A stretch of DNA of 64,000 nucleotides from Sphaerisporangium rufum (GCF_016863395.1 NZ_BOOU01000059.1:62001-126000); one strand, 5' to 3'. Shown: positions 25,604 to 34,591, counted from the stretch's first letter. Notes: generated by a model from the letters alone, not told the origin. A program made the numbers and translations.

Positions 25604-26805
25604 CGGCCGCCTCCCGCGCCGGTCCCGCCGCCCCGGCCCCCGCCGCCGCCGTTGCCGCCGCCCACCCGGATGCCGCCGGGGAAGCCGCCGCCCGGGAAGC
25701 CGCCCTGCAGGCCGCCGGTGCCGGTCGAGGTGCTGCGCACCACCCGCTCGCCCTCGCGCAGCCCCGATTTCACCTCGGTGGTGGTGTCGCCCTTGACCCC
25801 GATCTCCACCCGCCGGGTCACCTGCCGCCCGTTCTCGTACACGCTCACCGTGCTCTGCCCGCCGGCGGTGCGCACCGCGGTGCTCGGCACGGTCAGCACG
25901 CCGTCCGCCTGCGCGACGACGACCTGGACGGTGGCGGTCTGGCCCAGCCGCACCGAGGCCGGCACACCGGACAGCGAGATGGTGGCCGCGTACTGCACCA
26001 CGTTGTCGCTGGTCTGCGGCACCGGGTCGATGAGCGTGACCTTGCCGCTCGCGGTCACCCCGGCCAGCGCGTCGAACGTGACGGTGGCGGGCCGGCCGAT
26101 CTTGAGCCGGGTGACGTCGGACTCGGTGAAGTCACCGACGATCTGCAGGCGCCGGGTGTCGGCGAGTTCGATGAACCCGTCGCCGGACGAGCCGGAGGTG
26201 CCGGACGACGCGCCGGCCGCCCCCGAGGCTCCCGAGGAGCCGGCGGATCCGCCGGAGCCGGTGGATCCGCCGGACCCGCTGCCGCCGGAGCCGGCGGACC
26301 CCGAGCTCCCGCCCACGGTGCCGTTCACGGCGGTGACCGTCCCGGCGAACGGGGCCTTGATCACCGTGCCGTCCAGTGCCCGCTCGGCGGCCCGATAAGA
26401 GTTCCTGGCCTGCACGTACTGGGAGTAGCCCGCGGCGGTGGAGGTGTCGCCGTCCCGCGCCGCGTCCAGCGACGCCGCCGCGGCGTCCAGGTCCTCCCGG
26501 GCCGCGGTGCCGTCCACCCGGGCGAGGATCTGCCCCTTGTCGACCTTCTCGCCGGCCTCGACGTAGATCTTGGTCACCGTGCCGGCGGTGCCGAAGTCCA
26601 GCGAGCGGGTCTTGGCGCTGGCCACGGCACCGGACGCCGACACCGTGGCCAGCACGGTTCCTCTGGTCACCGGGGCGGTCGGCGGCGGCGCCTCGGCGGA
26701 CGGCCCCGCGGTCAGCGACGCGTAGGCGACGCCCGCGCCGCCCAGCAACAGCACCGCCAGGGTGCCGTTGACGATCAGCGCTCGGCGCTTGGTCGACAGC
26801 TTCAC
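25600..26805 (-). CDS. HlyD/MacA-like efflux adaptor, first gene of the MacB-type operon
   Basis: 401 residues with one N-terminal membrane helix (ALIVNGTLAVLLLGGAGVAYASL). The biotinyl-lipoyl half-motifs are GTVTKIYVEAGEKVDKGQILARVDG and GTVIKAPFAGTVTAVNGTVGG, then beta-barrel and membrane-proximal domains (ADTRRLQIVGDFTESDVTRLKIG, then VLTVPSTAVRTAGG). A Gly/Ser-rich stretch of about 45 residues sits inside the lipoyl/hairpin region, and the C-terminus is Gly-rich. The GTG start at 26805 follows AAGG closely. The box at 26851-26866 and the AKR terminator lie upstream, so this begins the operon adaptor - ATPase - permease - DUF5666-like protein. In a monoderm the adaptor projects into the cell wall. 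Confidence 0.9.
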
Positions 26806-26850
26806 GACCCTTGAGCCTGGACCATCCCGCTGGGACGAACCTGCGCCGTA

Positions 26851-26866
26851 CCTGAGCGTTTCCTGA
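26851..26866 (-). promoter_or_regulatory. Response-regulator-type direct repeat box A (CCTGA-6-CCTGA)
   Basis: CCTGAGCGTTTCCTGA: two CCTGA units start 11 bp apart, the spacing typical of OmpR/PhoB-family tandem half-sites. It lies 46 bp before the adaptor start codon. An almost identical box sits 45 bp before the second adaptor gene at 39738-39753. Confidence 0.65.
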
Positions 26867-26928
26867 CAACGGGCGGCCGGCGGGCGGGTGGCGCGCCGCC
26901 GGCGGTACGGGCGCCGGCGGTACGGCAC

Positions 26929-26974
26929 GGCCGCCCGCGCCGCCCCGGGGTGCTCGCGCACCCCGCGGGCGGCC
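26929..26974 (-). terminator. Two-tier hairpin terminator after aldo/keto reductase
   Basis: Inner stem CGGGGTGC-TCGC-GCACCCCG (26946-26965) is enclosed by GGCCGCCCG (26929-26937) pairing with CGGGCGGCC (26966-26974). It lies 24 bases after the reductase stop and separates it from the efflux operon. Confidence 0.8.
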
Positions 26975-26997
26975 GGGCGGCGGATCGAGGGCGGCCG

Positions 26998-27969
26998 TTA
27001 CCAGGCGTACGCCTCCGGGGCCGGGCCGCCCGGCCCCGGGAAGATCTCGTCCAGCCGGGCGAGCGCCTTGTCGTCCAGCTTGATCTCCAGGGCGCGCAGG
27101 CTGCCCTCCAGCTGCGCGCCGGTGCGCGGGCCGATGATGGGCCCGGTGACCGCCGGGCGGGTGAGCAGCCAGGCCAGCGCGACGTCGGCCGGGTCCTCCC
27201 CCAGCTCGTCACAGAACGCCTCGTACTTCTCGATCTTCGGCCGGTGCTCGGCCAGCCGTTCCGCCACCTGGTCGGACGCGGAGCGGCCCTTGTCGATCTT
27301 CCGCAGCACGCCGCCGAGCAGGCCGCCGGCCAGCGGGCTCCACGGGATCACGCCGAGCCCGTAGTCCTCGCAGGCGGGGAGCACCTCCAGCTCGACCTGG
27401 CGGGTGAGCAGGTTGTAGTGCGACTGCTCGGAGACCAGGCCGGTGAAGCCGCGCCGCCGCGCCGCCTCCTGCGCGCGGGCGATGTGCCAGCCGGCGAAGT
27501 TGGACGAGCCGGCGTAGATGATCTTCCCCTGCTGGCGGAGGACCTCCATCGCCTCCCAGACCTCGTCGATCGGGGTGTCCCGGTCGACGTGGTGCATCTG
27601 GTACAGGTCGATGTAGTCGGTCTGCAGCCGCCGCAGCGAGGCGTCACAGGCCCGCCGGATGTTCAGCGCGGACAGGAACGTGTCGTTGGGCCAGTCGCCC
27701 ATCGATCCGTACAGCTTGGTGGCGATGACCGTCTTCTCCCGCCGGCCGCCGCCCTTCGCGAACCATCGTCCGATGATGTTCTCGGTTACGCCTTCGCCCT
27801 TCTTCCAGCCGTAGACGTTCGCGGTGTCGAAGAAGTTGATCCCCAGCTCGTGCGCCTTGTCCATGATGGCGAAGGAGTCCTCTTCCGAGGTCACCGGGCC
27901 GAAGTTCATGGTGCCCAGGCACAGGCGGCTGACGGACAGACCAGAACGTCCAAGATGTACGTAATCCAT
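26998..27969 (-). CDS. Aldo/keto reductase
   Basis: 323 residues of the AKR (beta/alpha)8 family. The catalytic Asp/Tyr pair is in FFDTANVYGW, the Lys in VIATKLYGSMGDWP and the His in LYQMHHVDRDTP. NADPH-binding marks are GSSNFAGW, SEQSHYNLLTRQVE, VIPWSPLAGGLL and GPIIGPRTGAQLEGSL. The start ATG 27969 is supported by a TAGTGT element 7 bases upstream. It probably reduces aldehydes or ketones with NADPH; the substrate is unknown. A 71-bp decayed copy of part of this gene lies just upstream. Confidence 0.92.
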   Translation of the reverse strand: MDYVHLGRSGLSVSRLCLGTMNFGPVTSEEDSFAIMDKAHELGINFFDTANVYGWKKGEGVTENIIGRWFAKGGGRREKTVIATKLYGSMGDWPNDTFLSALNIRRACDASLRRLQTDYIDLYQMHHVDRDTPIDEVWEAMEVLRQQGKIIYAGSSNFAGWHIARAQEAARRRGFTGLVSEQSHYNLLTRQVELEVLPACEDYGLGVIPWSPLAGGLLGGVLRKIDKGRSASDQVAERLAEHRPKIEKYEAFCDELGEDPADVALAWLLTRPAVTGPIIGPRTGAQLEGSLRALEIKLDDKALARLDEIFPGPGGPAPEAYAW

Positions 27970-27976
27970 GCTTCCC

Positions 27977-27982
27977 ACACTA
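27977..27982 (-). promoter_or_regulatory. Leaderless -10 (TAGTGT) for aldo/keto reductase
   Basis: On the minus strand TAGTGT is followed by 7 bases and the ATG at 27969, so transcription would start at the codon. Confidence 0.55.
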
Positions 27983-28004
27983 AGCACCTGGAGCGCACTC
28001 CAGG

Positions 28005-28075
28005 CCAGCCGTAGACGTTCGCGGTCTCGAAGAAGTTGATCCCGTGATCGCGAAGAACCCTCTGCCGAAGTCACC
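28005..28075 (-). pseudogene. Remnant of a second aldo/keto reductase copy
   Basis: These 71 bases align with 27805-27895 inside the reductase gene. The first 39 or so are identical but for one base, then there is a net 20-base deletion, then a diverged match ending GTCACC. On the minus strand it would encode VTS...GINFFETANVYGW but the deletion breaks the frame. It is a relic of a tandem duplication or of a lost paralogue. Confidence 0.75.
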
Positions 28076-28212
28076 CGTCGGAGATTCCACCCTCACCCTG
28101 GATCAGGAACGCGCTCCGGCCGGCCCGGCGGGATCACCAGGCTTGCGCCAACTCCGCGCCATGGTCCGGCGGCCGGCGCGCACCGCCGGGTACCGGCGGG
28201 CATGATGTCCGG

Positions 28213-29295
28213 GTGGGGAACAGAAGGTTGGCCGGAGTGGCCGGGGTGCTGGGGCTGCTGGCGGTGCTGGCACCGCCGGTGCCGGCGCGGGCCGCCGGGC
28301 GGGACGTCGCGGCGGCCCGCGACCCGGGCGCCACCGGCGGGTCCGCCGAGCGGTTGCTGTTCCGCTTCCGCGATCCGCGGATCACCGAGTCCAGCGGGCT
28401 GGCCGTATCGCCGACCCACAAGGGCATCGTCTACACCCACAACGACAGCGGCTCCGGCCCGCGGTTCTACGCGGTCGGCCCGGACGGGCGCACCCGGGCC
28501 GCGTTCACCGTGGCGGGCGCGGCGGCCCGCGACTGGGAGGCGATGGCCGCCTCGATCGACCCGGCCACCGGGCAGAGCCACCTGTGGTTCGCCGACATCG
28601 GTGACAACTTCGACGGCGCCTGGCCCGACTACTCCATCTACCGGGTGCCCGAGCCCCGGACGCTGCGCGACGCCACCGTGCGCGCGACCCGCTACCGCTT
28701 CCGCTACCACGACGGGCCGCGCAACGCCGAGGGCATGATGGTGCACCCGCGCACCGGCCGGGTCTACGTGGTGAGCAAGGAGTTCGCCGGGTCGATCTAC
28801 GCCGCGCCCACCCGGCTGCGCACCGACCGGGTGAACATCCTGCGCCGGGTCGGCTCGGCGCCCATCATGGCCACCGACGCCGCCTACGCCCCGGACGGGT
28901 CGGGCTTCGTCATCCGCACCTACTTCTCCGCCTCGCTCTACCGCGCCCCCGACAAGCTCATCACCCGGCTGACCATGCCGCCGCTGCGCCAGGCCGAGTC
29001 GATCACCTACACCTCCGACGGCCAGGCGCTGCTCACCGGGAGCGAGGGGCCGCGCAGCCCGGTCCACCTGGTGCCGCTGCCCGAGTCCGCCGCCGCCCGC
29101 CCGGCCGGCTCGCCCTCCGCCGCGCGGGAGCGGAGCCGGCCGTCCCGCGTGCCCGGGGTGCCGGACGCGGCGGCCACCGGCACCTCGATGACCGCCGGCG
29201 ACGCCGGGGTGCCGGCCGGGGTCATCGCCGCGTGGCTCGCCGTCGCGCTCGGCGCCACCGGGATCATCGCGCTGATCGCCCGCCGGGCCCGCTGA
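28213..29295 (+). CDS. Secreted/membrane-anchored beta-propeller-like protein
   Basis: 360 residues. A signal peptide (LAGVAGVLGLLAVLAPPVPARA) is followed by a domain with ESSGLAVSPTHKGIVYTHNDSGSGPRFYAVGPDG, LWFADIGDNFDGAWPDYSIYRV, RNAEGMMVHPRTGRVYVVSKEF and TDAAYAPDGSGFVIRTY, the pattern of a six- or seven-bladed propeller also seen in esterase-like secreted proteins. A Pro/Ser stalk and one C-terminal helix (GVIAAWLAVALGATGIIALIARRAR) anchor it. CATGAT 6 bases before the GTG is a weak leaderless -10. The ligand is unknown. Confidence 0.82.
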   Translation: MGNRRLAGVAGVLGLLAVLAPPVPARAAGRDVAAARDPGATGGSAERLLFRFRDPRITESSGLAVSPTHKGIVYTHNDSGSGPRFYAVGPDGRTRAAFTVAGAAARDWEAMAASIDPATGQSHLWFADIGDNFDGAWPDYSIYRVPEPRTLRDATVRATRYRFRYHDGPRNAEGMMVHPRTGRVYVVSKEFAGSIYAAPTRLRTDRVNILRRVGSAPIMATDAAYAPDGSGFVIRTYFSASLYRAPDKLITRLTMPPLRQAESITYTSDGQALLTGSEGPRSPVHLVPLPESAAARPAGSPSAARERSRPSRVPGVPDAAATGTSMTAGDAGVPAGVIAAWLAVALGATGIIALIARRAR

Positions 29296-29327
29296 TCACC
29301 CGCGGTGCGGCCGCCTGGCGATGTTCA

Positions 29328-29711
29328 TCAGCGGCGCGGGCCGGTGCCGTTCATCCGCTGGACGAACGGCTCGCCGCGCAGCGCCTGCTCGACCAGCTCG
29401 ATCGCCGCGGCCAGCCGCACCAGCCGCGGCCCCTCGCGGCGGTAGGCGGCCAGCACCGCCTCCACGGCGTGCGGCGGCAGGTGCTCCTTGAGCTCCACGG
29501 CCGCGCCGCGGTAGCCGTCGCGCGCCGCCGCCACGTTCGCCCGCACGTGCCCGCGGGCCATTCGGGCCAGCGCGAGCGGATGCCGGCGCAGCACGCCGTA
29601 CGCCCGGTAGTCGGGCGGCACCGCGTCGAGCAGCCAGGCCACCGCGGAGGCCTCCCAGTCCGGGCTGCCCGGCGGGCGGACCTCCGCCGGCCATCCGGGC
29701 GGAAGGTACAC
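29328..29711 (-). CDS. Conserved hypothetical actinobacterial protein
   Basis: 127 residues beginning MYLPPGWPAEVRPPGSPDWEASAVAWLLDAVPPDYR and continuing as an Arg-rich helical protein (HPLALARMARGHVRANVAAARDGYR, then AVEAVLAAYRREGPRLVRLAAAIELVEQAL). No domain of known function is recognised. Its real start is well supported: GTG 29711 is 6 bases after a TAGGCT element. It converges on the propeller gene and is divergent from lhgO. Confidence 0.78.
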   Translation of the reverse strand: MYLPPGWPAEVRPPGSPDWEASAVAWLLDAVPPDYRAYGVLRRHPLALARMARGHVRANVAAARDGYRGAAVELKEHLPPHAVEAVLAAYRREGPRLVRLAAAIELVEQALRGEPFVQRMNGTGPRR

Positions 29712-29717
29712 CCGGCC

Positions 29718-29723
29718 AGCCTA
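29718..29723 (-). promoter_or_regulatory. Leaderless -10 (TAGGCT)
   Basis: On the minus strand TAGGCT, 6 bases, then the GTG at 29711. The same hexamer serves the genes at 41505 and 48537. Confidence 0.65.
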
Positions 29724-29883
29724 TCGAATACCTGTTCGATCAAGTGGTAGGGCCTCCGGCTCCGTTTCCAGCGTCTCCGCGGCCTTCGGTCCGGCCGCCG
29801 GACGGCGCGTCCCGGGCATCCCGACATACCGTCCACTGCTCATGCCTGGCGCACATTCGGTAAAGCGAGCAAGATAACCCCCT

Positions 29884-31068
29884 GTGACTCAGCGAATCGG
29901 TATCGTCGGCGCGGGCATCCTGGGATTGGCGGTGGCCCGCGAGCTGGCCGCCCGCGGTGCCACGGTGACCGTCCTCGACAAGGAGGACCGGGTCGCCGCG
30001 CACCAGACCGGCCACAACAGCGGCGTGGTGCACGCCGGCATCTACTACGCCCCGGGCTCGCTCAAGGCGCGGCTCTGCCGCGAGGGCGTCGCCCTGCTGC
30101 GCGAGTACTGCGCCGAACACCGGCTCCCCTACGAGGAGGTCGGCAAACTGGTCATCGCCGCCACCGCCGCCGAACGCGCCGGACTGCGCCGCATCGCCGA
30201 GCGGGCCCGGGACAACGGCGTCCCCGGCGTCACCGAGCTGGACGCGCTCGGCCTGCGCGAGATCGAGCCGCACGCCGTCGGCGTCGGCGCCGTGCACTCC
30301 CCGCACACCGCGATCACCGACTTCACCGCCGTGGCGCGGCGGCTCGCCGAGGACGTCGCCGAACTCGGCGGGACCGTCCGGCTGAGCCACCCGGTGCGCG
30401 CGCTGCGCGAGACCGCGACCGGGGTGGAGGTGCTGGCCGGCTCCACCCGGTTCGCCTTCGACCGGCTGGTGGGCTGCGCCGGACTCGGCTCGGACGCCAT
30501 CGCCGCGATGAGCGGGCACCCGGGCGACGTCCGGATCGTGCCGTTCCGCGGCGAGTACCACCGGCTCACCGCGGAGGCCAGGAACCTGGTCCGCGGGCTC
30601 ATCTACCCGGTGCCCGACCCCCGCTACCCGTTCCTCGGCGTGCACCTGACCCGGCGGATCGACGGCGAGGTGCTGGTCGGGCCGAACGCCGTGCCCGCGC
30701 TGGCCAGGGAGGGCTACTCGTGGCGGCGAATCTCGCCGCGCGACCTGCGCGAGCTGGCCGCCTGGCCGGGCACCCGGCGGATGGCGGCCCGCAACTGGCG
30801 GACCGGCGTCCACGAGATCTACGGGTCGCTGGCCCGCAACGCCTTCCTGAACGCCGCCCGCCGCTACGTGCCCGGGCTGACCGCGCTCGACCTCGCCCGC
30901 GCGCCGGGCGGGGTGCGGGCGCAGGCGGTCGGCCGGGACGGCACCCTGGTCGACGACTTCGTGGTGGACGTGCACGGCCCGGTGGTCCTGGTGCGCAACG
31001 CCCCCTCGCCGGCCGCGACCTCCAGCCTGGCCATCGCCCGGCACATCATGACTTTCATCGGAACTTAA
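29884..31068 (+). CDS. lhgO: L-2-hydroxyglutarate oxidase/dehydrogenase
   Basis: 394 residues, an FAD-dependent DAO-fold enzyme. It has the Rossmann motif GIVGAGILGLAVARELAARG at the N-terminus, TGHNSGVVHAGIYYAPGSLKARLCREG (the LhgO family signature), VRIVPFRGEYHRL, and the C-terminal FAD segment VRNAPSPAATSSLAIARHI. It oxidises L-2-hydroxyglutarate to 2-oxoglutarate, passing electrons to the respiratory chain or to oxygen. The start is GTG. The two-component system follows 23 bases later but has its own promoter-like element. Confidence 0.93.
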   Translation: MTQRIGIVGAGILGLAVARELAARGATVTVLDKEDRVAAHQTGHNSGVVHAGIYYAPGSLKARLCREGVALLREYCAEHRLPYEEVGKLVIAATAAERAGLRRIAERARDNGVPGVTELDALGLREIEPHAVGVGAVHSPHTAITDFTAVARRLAEDVAELGGTVRLSHPVRALRETATGVEVLAGSTRFAFDRLVGCAGLGSDAIAAMSGHPGDVRIVPFRGEYHRLTAEARNLVRGLIYPVPDPRYPFLGVHLTRRIDGEVLVGPNAVPALAREGYSWRRISPRDLRELAAWPGTRRMAARNWRTGVHEIYGSLARNAFLNAARRYVPGLTALDLARAPGGVRAQAVGRDGTLVDDFVVDVHGPVVLVRNAPSPAATSSLAIARHIMTFIGT

Positions 31069-31091
31069 AGCGGGCACGCCACTATAGGAGG

Positions 31092-31790
31092 GTGACCGAC
31101 TCCCCGGAAGCGCGGCTGCTGATCGTCGAAGACGACCCGAACATCCTCGAACTGCTGTGCGCCAGTCTCAGGTTCGCCGGGTTCGAGGTGACGCCGGCCG
31201 CCGGCGGCGCCGACGCGGTGCGCGCCGCCCAGCGGCGCCGTCCCGACCTGATCGTGCTGGACGTCATGCTGCCCGACATGGACGGATTCGACGTCGTGCG
31301 ACGGCTGCGCGGCGGCGGCGTCCACACCCCCGTCCTGTTCCTCACCGCCCGGGACGCCACCGAGGACAAGATCAGGGGCCTCACCCTGGGCGGCGACGAC
31401 TACGTGACCAAGCCGTTCAGCCTGGAGGAGGTGATCGCCCGGATCCGGGCGGTGCTGCGCCGCACGGCCGGCGACCCGGCGGCGCCGCCCCGGATGACCT
31501 TCGCCGACATCGAGCTGGACGAGGAGAGCCACGAGGTGTGGCGGGGCGGCGAGGTGGTCGCGCTCTCGCCCACCGAGTTCAAGCTGCTGCGCTACTTCAT
31601 GGCCAACCCCGGGCGGGTGCTGTCCAAGGCGCAGATCCTCGACCACGTGTGGGACTACGACTTCCGCGGCGACGCGGGCATCGTCGAGTCGTACGTGTCG
31701 GTGCTGCGCCGGAAGATCGACACCGGCACGCCGCGCCTGATCCACACGCTGCGCGGTGTCGGCTACGTCCTGCGCACCCCGCCGCCGTGA
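31092..31790 (+). CDS. OmpR/PhoB-family response regulator
   Basis: 232 residues. The receiver domain has acidic pair EDD, phospho-acceptor Asp in LIVLDVMLPDMDG, Thr in FLTARD and Lys in VTKPFS. The winged-helix domain (EVVALSPTEFKLLRYFMANPGRVLSKAQILDHVW, then GIVESYVSVLRRKID and LIHTLRGVGYVLR) is PhoB-type, close to the TrcR/MprA actinobacterial group. CACTAT 6 bases before the GTG may be a leaderless -10, and AGGAGG also abuts the GTG. Its stop overlaps the kinase start (GTGA). It is a candidate binder of the CCTGA boxes at 26851 and 39738 (inference). Confidence 0.93.
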   Translation: MTDSPEARLLIVEDDPNILELLCASLRFAGFEVTPAAGGADAVRAAQRRRPDLIVLDVMLPDMDGFDVVRRLRGGGVHTPVLFLTARDATEDKIRGLTLGGDDYVTKPFSLEEVIARIRAVLRRTAGDPAAPPRMTFADIELDEESHEVWRGGEVVALSPTEFKLLRYFMANPGRVLSKAQILDHVWDYDFRGDAGIVESYVSVLRRKIDTGTPRLIHTLRGVGYVLRTPPP

Positions 31791-33325
31791 CCGGCCCGGC
31801 CCCCGCCGCCGCGCCGGTCCCGCCCGCGCCGGCCGCCACCGCGCCGCGGGCCCGGACGCGGCCGGTGCTCGCCGCGCTGTCGGCCCGCACCCCGCTACGG
31901 GTCAAGCTGATCGCCACCATGCTGGCGCTGGTGGCGATCGCGCTGGCCGTCGTCGGGGTGGGCAGCGTGTCCCTGCTGCGCGGCTACCTGATGCATCGGG
32001 TGGACCAGCAGCTCGACACGTTCGCGCGGGACGTCGCGCGGCGGCTGCAGCGCCCCTGGCCGGGCCCCGCCCCGCTCGGCGGCCGGATACCGCCGGAGGG
32101 CCTGCTGCAGGTCCGCGGGCAGGACGGCCGGGTCCTGGCCACGGTCACCGGGCTGGCCGCCGAGGGCCGGCCCGGACCGGTGCCGCCGGTGGCCGCCGCG
32201 GGGCCGGCGGGCCGCGAGCCGCGCACGGTGCGGGCCGAGTCCGGCGGCGGCACCTGGCGGGTGCTGGTGGCCGCGGTCCCCGAGGTGGGCAGCCTGGTGC
32301 TGGCCATCGACCTGTCCTCGGTGGACCAGATCATCGGCCGGCTGGTGCTGATCGAGGCGCTCGGCGGGGCGGCCGTCACGCTCGGGCTGGCCGGTCTCGG
32401 CGCGGTCATCGTCCGCCGGAGCCTGCGCCCGCTGGCCGAGATGGAGCACACCGCGGCGGCCATCGCGGCGGGCGACCTCGGCCGGCGGGTGCCCGACCGC
32501 GATCCGCGCACCGAGGTGGGCAGCCTGGCGGGGTCGCTGAACGGCATGCTGGCCCAGATCGAGGCGGCGTTCCAGGACCGCGAGATCGCCGCGGCGGCGG
32601 CCCGCGCCTCCGAGGAGCGCATGCGGCGGTTCGTCGCCGACGCCTCCCACGAGCTGCGCACCCCGCTGACGACCATCCGCGGGTTCGCCGAGTTCTACCG
32701 GCAGAACCCGGCGGGCGACCCGGCCCGGCTCATGCTCCGGGTGGAGGAGGCGGCCGCCCGGATGGGCGTGCTGGTGGAGGATCTGCTGCTGCTCGCCCGG
32801 CTGGACGGGCAGCGGCCGCCGGACCGGCGGCCGGTCGACCTGCTCGCGCTGGCCGGGGACGCCGTCCAGGACGCCCGCATCCTGGCCGCCGACCGGGAGA
32901 TCACCCTGGAGGTGGCCGGCGACGCCGCGCCGATCGTCGCCGGTGACGAGGTGCGGCTCCGCCAGATCATCGGGAACCTGGTGAGCAACGCGCTGGCGCA
33001 CACCCCGCCCGGTACGCCGATCACCGTCCGGACCGGGGCGAGCGGCGTCGAGGCGTTCCTCGAGGTCGCCGACAAGGGACCCGGCCTGGCGCCGGAGGAC
33101 GCCGAGCGGATCTTCGAACGCTTCTACCGCGCCGACCGCTCCCGCGCCCGGACCCGCGCGGCGCCGGAGCAGGACCCGGGAGGCAGCGGGCTCGGCCTGG
33201 CCATCGTGGCCGGCCTGGTCGCCGCGCACGGCGGGACGGTGACGGTCGACACCGCGCCCGGCGCCGGCGCCACCTTCCGCGTCCTCCTGCCCCTCACCCC
33301 GGAGGCGCATCCGCCGGCGGACTGA
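31787..33325 (+). CDS. Sensor histidine kinase
   Basis: 512 residues. An Ala/Pro-rich cytosolic start leads to a first membrane helix (LIATMLALVAIALAVVGVGSVSLLRG), an extracellular sensor region of about 120 residues, and a second helix (LIEALGGAAVTLGLAGLGAVIV). HAMP (RRSLRPLAEMEHTAAAIAAGDLGRRV), HisKA (FVADASHELRTPLTTIRGFAEFY) and HATPase_c (IIGNLVSNALAHTPPGTPI, DKGPGLAPEDAERIFERFYR, GGSGLGLAI) follow. The partner is the overlapping response regulator. The kinase lacks recognisable ligand-binding motifs, so the signal (possibly envelope stress) is unknown. Confidence 0.93.
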   Translation: MTGPAPAAAPVPPAPAATAPRARTRPVLAALSARTPLRVKLIATMLALVAIALAVVGVGSVSLLRGYLMHRVDQQLDTFARDVARRLQRPWPGPAPLGGRIPPEGLLQVRGQDGRVLATVTGLAAEGRPGPVPPVAAAGPAGREPRTVRAESGGGTWRVLVAAVPEVGSLVLAIDLSSVDQIIGRLVLIEALGGAAVTLGLAGLGAVIVRRSLRPLAEMEHTAAAIAAGDLGRRVPDRDPRTEVGSLAGSLNGMLAQIEAAFQDREIAAAAARASEERMRRFVADASHELRTPLTTIRGFAEFYRQNPAGDPARLMLRVEEAAARMGVLVEDLLLLARLDGQRPPDRRPVDLLALAGDAVQDARILAADREITLEVAGDAAPIVAGDEVRLRQIIGNLVSNALAHTPPGTPITVRTGASGVEAFLEVADKGPGLAPEDAERIFERFYRADRSRARTRAAPEQDPGGSGLGLAIVAGLVAAHGGTVTVDTAPGAGATFRVLLPLTPEAHPPAD

Positions 33326-33377
33326 CCGGCGCCCGCACGCCGGTCGCGTGGGCCCGCACTCCGGTTCACTCCTGATC

Positions 33378-33437
33378 CCGGGCTGCGACAAGGCAGGTCA
33401 GCCGATGCCGGGCTGCGACAAGGCTTGTCATCGCGAC
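33378..33437. repeat. 30-bp direct repeat in a convergent gap
   Basis: CCGGGCTGCGACAAGGC occurs at 33378-33394 and 33408-33424, exactly 30 bases apart. The flanks after each copy (AGGTCAGCCGATG / TTGTCATCGCGAC) are related. The repeat lies in the 247-base gap between the convergent kinase and WYL regulator genes; no gene is supported there. Confidence 0.7.
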
Positions 33438-33572
33438 CCGGCAGCAGGCCCGCGACCACCTGACCACTCTGCTCCCGGTACGCGAGCGGATGCGGCCCGG
33501 GCGGTAAGGCGGGGGCGATCAGGCGCGGCCCAGGGGCCGTAGCCGTCGCGTTCCGGGCCCGGCCTGGCCGGT

Positions 33573-34541
33573 TCAGGGCGGCGGGGGGCCGGCCGCGTCG
33601 CGGAGGCGGGCGGCCAGGGCACGCATCCGGCCGGCCAGCTCGGGCGGCTCGTGCACGGTGAAGTCCAGGTCCAGCAGCCCGAGGGTCAGCGCCAGCCACT
33701 CCAGCGAATCGCCCCCGGTGCGCAGCAGGCAGGTGTCCTCGTCGACCGCCTCCAGCCGCACGTGGGCCGAGGGCCGGATCCGCTCGGCGACCACGGCCAG
33801 CGGGGCGCGCAGGGTGACCACGGCCTGGTACCGGCTGATCGGGGCCACGATGGACCGCTCGACGTACCCCTCGGGCGGCTCGCGGCGGGCGAACCGGACA
33901 CCGGTCGGCCGCGGACCGGTGATCCGGTCCACCCGGAAGGTGCGCCAGTCACCCCGCCCGGCATCCCAGGCGACCAGGTACCAGCGGCGCCCGGCCGCCA
34001 CCAGCCGGTAGGGCTCGGCCAGCCGGGGGCTCTGCGCGCCGTCCCGGCGGCGGTAGCCGAACCGCAGCCGCTCGCGGTCCCGGCCGGCCTGGGCCAGCAG
34101 CGCCAGCGTCGCCGGGTCGACCGTCGGCCACGGCCCGGGCGGCGGGGCGGGCAGCGCCACGGTCTGGGTCTGCAGCGCGTTCACCCGGCGGCGCAGCCGG
34201 GAGGGCAGCACCTGTTCCAGCTTGGCCAGCGCGCGGGCCGAGGTCTCCTCAATCCCGGTGACCGTGCCCGCCGCCGCGGTGCGCAGGCCGACCGCGATGG
34301 CCACCGCCTCCTCGTCGTCCAGCAGCAGCGGCGGCATCGCCGTGCCGGCCGCCAGCCGGTAACCGCCGGCCGGGCCGCTGGTCGCGTCCACCGGATAGCC
34401 CAGCTCGCGCAGCCGGTCGACGTCGCGGCGCAGGGTGCGCGGGCTGACCGCCAGCCGCCCGGCCAGCTCCGGGCCGGGCCACTCGTGCCGCGCCTGCAGC
34501 AGGGAGAGCAACCGCAGCACCCGGCCCGTCGTGTCCGCCAT
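33573..34541 (-). CDS. WYL-domain transcriptional regulator (YafY/DeoR-type HTH)
   Basis: 322 residues. The N-terminal winged helix is VLRLLSLLQARHEWPGPELAGRLAVSPRTLRRDVDRLRELGYPVDATSGPAGGYRLA. The middle WYL domain has RLRFGYRRRDGAQSPRLAEPYRLVAAGRRWYLVAWDAGRGDWRTFRVDRI, and the WCX tail ends LAARLRDAAG. ATG 34541 is chosen because the HTH begins directly after it. The gene is divergent from the UvrA-like gene, 63 bases away, so it very likely controls that gene, in line with WYL regulators that sense nucleic-acid or stress ligands (inference). Confidence 0.9.
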   Translation of the reverse strand: MADTTGRVLRLLSLLQARHEWPGPELAGRLAVSPRTLRRDVDRLRELGYPVDATSGPAGGYRLAAGTAMPPLLLDDEEAVAIAVGLRTAAAGTVTGIEETSARALAKLEQVLPSRLRRRVNALQTQTVALPAPPPGPWPTVDPATLALLAQAGRDRERLRFGYRRRDGAQSPRLAEPYRLVAAGRRWYLVAWDAGRGDWRTFRVDRITGPRPTGVRFARREPPEGYVERSIVAPISRYQAVVTLRAPLAVVAERIRPSAHVRLEAVDEDTCLLRTGGDSLEWLALTLGLLDLDFTVHEPPELAGRMRALAARLRDAAGPPPP

Positions 34542-34591
34542 GGATGCCACGATGGCACGAATCGCGGCCAGGAACCGACCGCGATGCTGTC

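Noticed and set aside
33348-33542. 64-codon plus-strand frame over the 30-bp repeat
   Set aside because: No ribosome site or leaderless element; its apparent repeat PGCDKA only reflects the DNA repeat.
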